Shown in pieces: positions 60,282 through 64,000 of a stretch of 64,000 nucleotides of DNA. Location: IMG/VR virus record IMGVR_UViG_3300002835_000154, positions 1-64,000 of that record; one strand, given 5' to 3'. The notes beneath the pieces were generated by a model. That model was not told where the DNA came from and made no database searches. It saw only the letters and a program-made list of their open reading frames with translations. The stretch is from a virus. Each line of letters begins with the position of its first letter. The first letter of the stretch is position 1. A program made the position numbers and the translations under genes.

Positions 60282-60869
60282 TTAGTTTATTAGTTTAAAG
60301 TTATGTTTATAAATAGTTTTTCTTATGGAACCATTATAACCATTGTTTACTTTTACCCCTCTTAATGCCGATGATAATTTAACTCTAACATAAGATGGAT
60401 TACCTTTTGCAAATCCAGTTTCTATTAAATAATTTGCACCATCAACCAAAGTTTCAAATATAAATTCTTCATTAGTTTCAAGATTTGTTAATGAAAATTT
60501 ATTTATATTCCCATTCTTATTTAAATTATATTTTGATAATTTAATTTTCACTTCATCATTAAATGTGTTTCGTCTAAATTCGTTTACCGATGCTAAATTA
60601 TAACCATTTTTAAGATTATTAGATTCATATAGTGTAATAAATTTATTTTCAGTTTCAATTAACTCACTAGGGTCACAATATTCAACAATTTCAAATATAA
60701 AAACACCTTTACCATATTTGTTATATGATTTTTGTAAATATTCATTATCGTGAATACCTTTATCCAACATCCAAAAATGTTTATATTCTCGGTTTGAAAT
60801 ATTAACACTACTACCAATGTAAACCTTGTTATTAATGGTGTTAGTTATTTTGTAGATACCAGAATTCAT
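60282..60869 (-). CDS. GIY-YIG homing endonuclease
   Basis: 195 residues. SGIYKITNTINNKVYIGSSV carries the GIY-YIG motif, followed by NREYKHFWMLDKG and KSYNKYGKGVFIFEIVEYC, with an IETENKFITLYESN catalytic Glu segment. The second half has a DNA-binding-like region. Likely a mobile selfish gene; no intron or intein ends are seen around it. TATTTATT (minus strand, 60903-60896) lies 26 bp upstream of its start. Confidence 0.85.
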   Translation of the reverse strand: MNSGIYKITNTINNKVYIGSSVNISNREYKHFWMLDKGIHDNEYLQKSYNKYGKGVFIFEIVEYCDPSELIETENKFITLYESNNLKNGYNLASVNEFRRNTFNDEVKIKLSKYNLNKNGNINKFSLTNLETNEEFIFETLVDGANYLIETGFAKGNPSYVRVKLSSALRGVKVNNGYNGSIRKTIYKHNFKLIN

Positions 60870-60880
60870 AAAAATTGAAA

Positions 60881-60912
60881 TTGTTCTTTCTTAATAATAA
60901 ATACTATCTTTG
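60881..60912 (+). promoter_or_regulatory. Bacteroidota-type promoter TTG-N21-TATCTTTG
   Basis: TTG at 60881-60883 and TATCTTTG at 60905-60912 are 21 bp apart, as in the Flavobacterium consensus TTG-N17-23-TAnnTTTG. It lies 43 bp before ATG 60956, upstream of the ATATTTAT element at 60934-60941. Confidence 0.55.
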
Positions 60913-60933
60913 ATGAAATATAGATACAAAAGA

Positions 60934-60941
60934 ATATTTAT
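60934..60941 (+). promoter_or_regulatory. ATATTTAT element before 60956
   Basis: Located 14 bp upstream of ATG 60956. Confidence 0.45.
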
Positions 60942-60955
60942 CAAATAAAAGTGTG

Positions 60956-62713
60956 ATGGATTTTTTAAAATTAATACAAGAAGGAAGAGTTGATGACTTT
61001 AAAGTCAAGTATTCTCAGAAATTTGGTGGGGACAATGTAAATAAGATTATTGCGTCAGTTCCACAAAAATATTTGGATTGGGTTGGTAAGAACTTAGATG
61101 TTGTAAACTTTGACGAAACGTTCGGTAAAACTACCGAGGCATTAAATAAGTTTGAAAAGATTTCAAGTAATTTACCTATAACTGATTTAAGTCAATACAA
61201 AAGTGTTGGTCAGTTATTGGGGGCGTTAAGTGAATATGATGGTAGACAAAGAAGAAATGTTAAGAAGGTTGAGGGTGGTAATGTTGTTTATGATGATGAT
61301 AGGTTTTTTGTTGTTAATCCACTAACTCACGAGTCATCTTGTTATTATGGTCGGGGAACCAAATGGTGTACTACCGCTGAAACGGATACACATTTTAAAA
61401 GATATAATGAAGACGGTAAATTATTTTACATAATAGATAAAACCCTCCCAACCAATGATCCTTTTTATAAGGTAGCACTTCTTAAAAAGTTCGATGGGGA
61501 TAAAACCTATTATGATAGTAAAAATGAAACCATTAAAAATGGGTGGATATTAAATACAAATAAATTAAATGAAATTTTAACATCAATTGACGAGTATCTT
61601 AATGCTGAATATGCCCAACAAATAAAAATATTCTCAGACAAAGAAGCCGCTAAAAAAGAAAGAGAAAGACTTGATAGATTGAGAATACAAAGAGTTCTTC
61701 AAGATAGAAGAGAAGAAGCGCAAGAAAGAAGATTGGAAGGTGAGTGGGAGTTAGGTCCTGACTGCCCTGACGTAGGTTTGAGGGCACATGCATTACTCAA
61801 TTCGTTAGCTTCAAATGACGATGTTGAGATTATCACCAATGAAGATCGTGGTGAAATTGCCAGAATTGAAAATGAAATTCAAAGACTACAGACAGAATAT
61901 GATAATGATGAAAATGTTAGACAAGATCTATTGGATGAGATAAGTGAATTGGAAGATACTTTGGAAGAACTAAAGACAAAAATTGATGTTTATAATATTG
62001 TCCCAACTGATGATTATTATGATACAACTGTTTTTGAAGTAATTGACGAACCAAATCTTGAAAATAATAGATACGCGGTGGGTGATGAAGATGAAATGCA
62101 ATCAAGTGCATATGAATCTGTTGAGGAATTAATTGACGATATTGGTTATAAAGGATTCAACGAAAATTTTGCAAAATATTATATTGATGAAGCTGAGGTT
62201 ATTCGTTATGCTGAGGATTTGTTTGAGGACGATGTTAGAGAAAACCCTGATTCATATATTAATGAAGATATGAGGATGTTATCGGATGACCAAGAAGATA
62301 GTATTAAACAATTGAGATTTAGAATATCTAAAGCTGAATCTATGATTAACCGATTTGAATCTGAAATGGATGGTGAGAATGATGATGATTTACAGGAAAG
62401 AATTGATGAGATGAATGAGGTAATTGAAGAAATGAATGATGAGATTACAGATATTGAATCAGACCCTGAAGGAGACTTTCCTGAAGACGAAATTGAAAAT
62501 GCAATTAAAAACAGACTTTATGATATCAAACGTGATGTAACAGGGTTTATGGAAGAATATGGATTGAATTGGGAAGATTATATTAATAGGAGGGAATTTA
62601 TTGATGGTGTAATTGATGAGGATGGTTATGGTGTTACTTTAAATCGTTATGATGGAAGTGTTGATGATGTGAGAGTTCAAGACCAATTGTTTTATGTTAT
62701 GAGAATTGATTGA
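60956..62713 (+). CDS. WCT-motif protein with acidic coiled coil, candidate packaged protein
   Basis: 585 residues from ATG 60956; GTG 60953 is one codon upstream. The N-terminus MDFLKLIQEGRVDDFKVKYS has IQE-G, matching the T4 gp21 (I/L)xE-G cleavage pattern exactly. The middle (SSCYYGRGTKWCTTAETDTH, FKRYNEDGKLFYIIDKTLPT) shares the WCT pattern of 54272-55588. A Glu/Asp-rich coiled coil fills the rest (DLLDEISELEDTLEELKTKI). Probably a large internal or injected protein. No enzyme motif found. Confidence 0.65.
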   Translation: MDFLKLIQEGRVDDFKVKYSQKFGGDNVNKIIASVPQKYLDWVGKNLDVVNFDETFGKTTEALNKFEKISSNLPITDLSQYKSVGQLLGALSEYDGRQRRNVKKVEGGNVVYDDDRFFVVNPLTHESSCYYGRGTKWCTTAETDTHFKRYNEDGKLFYIIDKTLPTNDPFYKVALLKKFDGDKTYYDSKNETIKNGWILNTNKLNEILTSIDEYLNAEYAQQIKIFSDKEAAKKERERLDRLRIQRVLQDRREEAQERRLEGEWELGPDCPDVGLRAHALLNSLASNDDVEIITNEDRGEIARIENEIQRLQTEYDNDENVRQDLLDEISELEDTLEELKTKIDVYNIVPTDDYYDTTVFEVIDEPNLENNRYAVGDEDEMQSSAYESVEELIDDIGYKGFNENFAKYYIDEAEVIRYAEDLFEDDVRENPDSYINEDMRMLSDDQEDSIKQLRFRISKAESMINRFESEMDGENDDDLQERIDEMNEVIEEMNDEITDIESDPEGDFPEDEIENAIKNRLYDIKRDVTGFMEEYGLNWEDYINRREFIDGVIDEDGYGVTLNRYDGSVDDVRVQDQLFYVMRID

Positions 62714-62743
62714 TTAGTATAAAATTTCAATTATTATTCCTGT

Positions 62744-63520
62744 ATGGCGAGAAAAAAGAAAATGTCATTTAAATTGAATCCTGAGTGGATGTTAAAAGAA
62801 CCATTGGATTTTGAATACAACAAGTACACCTTGTTGGACTATATACAGAAATGCGAAAAAAGCCTTGATAGGTTTGAAATATATCCTGATTTTATTGAAT
62901 TGTCATTACACTTGGCAAACATGCAATCGTTAACAAAAGAACATACCTTATTATTAACGAACAAGAAGTTCGAGTCATGTGATGATGAAATCATGTTGAA
63001 AGACTTATACCCAAAAAAACCTCGCCAACTTTCCGAAGAAGAAGAAAATGAGTTAACCAAAACAATTCAATATTCAAATAACAAATTATACGACACCTTT
63101 AATTTTGCCAAATCAATATGGAACTTAGCGTTTGATAGTGTTGAAATTTCTTTAAAAAAGAACAAAGGTTTTTTATCCTCAGGAATTGGTTATGTGTTCT
63201 ATTACAGAAAAAAAGAAAACAAAGTATTTGTTTGGGAGTATCAAATAAAAAGAGACCGAAAACAACCAAATAGTAATAAAACAACTCTTAATTTAATATA
63301 TGGGAATTCACCTGAAGACATAACATTATCTTCAATAATTGAAACCAATTCATCATTTGTTAAATCTAAAAATTATAAGACATTCCCTGTATTTGAAATG
63401 CAGTGTAATCAAGACTTTCCAATGGAACAGACAATAGTTCCAATAATGAAAAGAAAAGTTATAGCATACATTTTTCAAATTCTTAATATTAGTAAAATAA
63501 AAAATTTTGACTCTGAGTAA
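62744..63520 (+). CDS. Unknown 258-residue protein
   Basis: MARKKKMSFKLNPEWMLKEP, a mostly helical basic N-terminus, then strands (IGYVFYYRKKENKVFVWEYQ) and a C-terminal VPIMKRKVIAYIFQIL. No membrane segment or catalytic motif. Follows the WCT protein by 30 bp. Not recognised. Confidence 0.55.
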   Translation: MARKKKMSFKLNPEWMLKEPLDFEYNKYTLLDYIQKCEKSLDRFEIYPDFIELSLHLANMQSLTKEHTLLLTNKKFESCDDEIMLKDLYPKKPRQLSEEEENELTKTIQYSNNKLYDTFNFAKSIWNLAFDSVEISLKKNKGFLSSGIGYVFYYRKKENKVFVWEYQIKRDRKQPNSNKTTLNLIYGNSPEDITLSSIIETNSSFVKSKNYKTFPVFEMQCNQDFPMEQTIVPIMKRKVIAYIFQILNISKIKNFDSE

Positions 63521-63543
63521 TATTTTTTTTATAATTGGTTATC

Positions 63544-63729
63544 ATGGGATTTAATAAGAGATATATAAACCACCAAAATACCTTAATTGCTCTTCAATCC
63601 AACAGATTAAAGGAGTATTATGGAAAAACTGATGCATTTATTTTCCAAGATTATGAAAGCGAAAAGATTTATGACTTATTTGTTGAAGGTAAAACAGAGA
63701 AAGAAATATTAAAAATTATTCAAAAATAA
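63544..63729 (+). CDS. 61-residue unknown protein
   Basis: MGFNKRYINHQNTLIALQSN, then YYGKTDAFIFQDYESEKIYD and a C-terminal helix (EGKTEKEILKIIQK). Start ATG 63544 chosen over the TTG at 63535. Compact helical protein, 1 bp before the next gene. Function unknown. Confidence 0.5.
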   Translation: MGFNKRYINHQNTLIALQSNRLKEYYGKTDAFIFQDYESEKIYDLFVEGKTEKEILKIIQK

Positions 63730-63730
63730 T

Positions 63731-63919
63731 ATGGAACAAAAAATTATCAAAAACTTATTGGGTAAACTCAGGCAACCCATACATATCGATTACATATCGA
63801 AATACATCCTTAATCAATCAATGGATGATACCATAAATTTAATTAATAAATTGGTTGAAGAAAATATTATAGAAGAATCAAAATACGCGAAGAATTATTA
63901 TGTGGTTAAAAGTATATAA
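63731..63919 (+). CDS. 62-residue winged-helix-like small protein
   Basis: MEQKIIKNLLGKLRQPIHID followed by SKYILNQSMDDTINLINKLV and ENIIEESKYAKNYYVVKSI. The pattern helix - helix - recognition helix - beta wing (IIEES...YYVV) resembles a small winged-helix DNA-binding domain. Regulatory function is possible but unproven. Confidence 0.5.
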   Translation: MEQKIIKNLLGKLRQPIHIDYISKYILNQSMDDTINLINKLVEENIIEESKYAKNYYVVKSI

Positions 63920-63927
63920 AAAATAAT

Positions 63928-64000
63928 ATGGAAGAAAAAGAAATGGTTAATCACCCAAGTCATTATGGGGGAGAAAGTAACCCATATGAGGTAATTAAAG
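63928..64000 (+). CDS. DUF3310-family protein (3' end outside window)
   Basis: The visible start MEEKEMVNHPSHYGGESNPY and EVIK matches the HPSHY..G.....YEVI signature of DUF3310 proteins, which are frequent in phages and sometimes fused to or beside nucleotide kinase domains. Only 24 residues are in the window. Function of the family is not settled. Confidence 0.7.
   Translation, partial: MEEKEMVNHPSHYGGESNPYEVIK

Noticed and set aside
1-64000. tRNA or rRNA genes
   Set aside because: No cloverleaf-like stretch with a T-arm was noticed in intergenic DNA; the only GGTTCGAAT-type match (near 29082) lies inside a coding region. No tool was run.

Overview
This window is a stretch of a large, AT-rich tailed-phage genome (or a very large prophage) whose host is most likely a member of the Bacteroidota. 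The phage evidence is a peptidase-S74 tail fibre, T4-type gp46/gp47 recombination genes, a DnaG/gp61-type primase, a RuvC-like resolvase, a phage-sized peptidoglycan amidase, two GIY-YIG homing endonucleases, and dense small overlapping genes. The host evidence is a sigma factor very close in motif content to Bacteroidota RpoD, several TAnnTTTG-type promoter boxes (one with a TTTG box exactly 19 bp upstream), a Bacteroidota-style Hc1 histone-like protein, and few Shine-Dalgarno sites. No terminase, portal, major capsid, DNA polymerase or tRNA gene is visible, so this is only part of the genome.

Layout. 1-3.25 kb: the 3' part of a giant collagen-like fibre gene (220 uninterrupted Gly-Ser/Thr-Ser triplets, then an S74 autochaperone) and a small structural gene. 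3.45-17.9 kb: a 14-gene, mostly translationally coupled plus-strand glycan cassette, preceded by one opposed minus-strand gene. It holds four GT9 glycosyltransferases with a C-terminal four-cysteine signature like that of autotransporter heptosyltransferases, GT2/GT4/GMA12-like transferases, FkbM and other methyltransferases, a mini DegT aminotransferase and a NeuD/PglD-type acetyltransferase. 17.9-33.2 kb: virion surface proteins, namely three LamG adhesins with a shared N-terminal module, four Thr/Pro mucin-like proteins and a 735-residue structural protein. 33.2-43.9 kb: DNA metabolism (homing endonuclease, RuvC-like, primase, PD-(D/E)XK nuclease, gp47/SbcD, coiled coil, gp46/SbcC) ending with the sigma factor. 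44-47 kb: a probable lysis region. 47-64 kb: probable scaffold or internal-head proteins, an Hc1-like protein, DnaJ, Dam methylase, thioredoxin and glutaredoxin, a zincin metalloprotease, and many small unknown genes on both strands.

How it may fit together. The glycan cassette sits between a fibre that is almost two-thirds Ser/Thr and adhesins with Thr/Pro mucin-like stalks. The leading hypothesis is that the phage glycosylates its own fibres and adhesins; remodelling host surface glycans is the main alternative. A recurring ATATTTATA element lies 4-31 bp upstream of structural and head-associated genes on both strands, and may be a phage-specific late promoter read with the encoded sigma factor. 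Several proteins behind this element share a short N-terminal helix ending in (I/L)-x-E, resembling T4 capsid-targeting sequences, which suggests a set of packaged or injected proteins.
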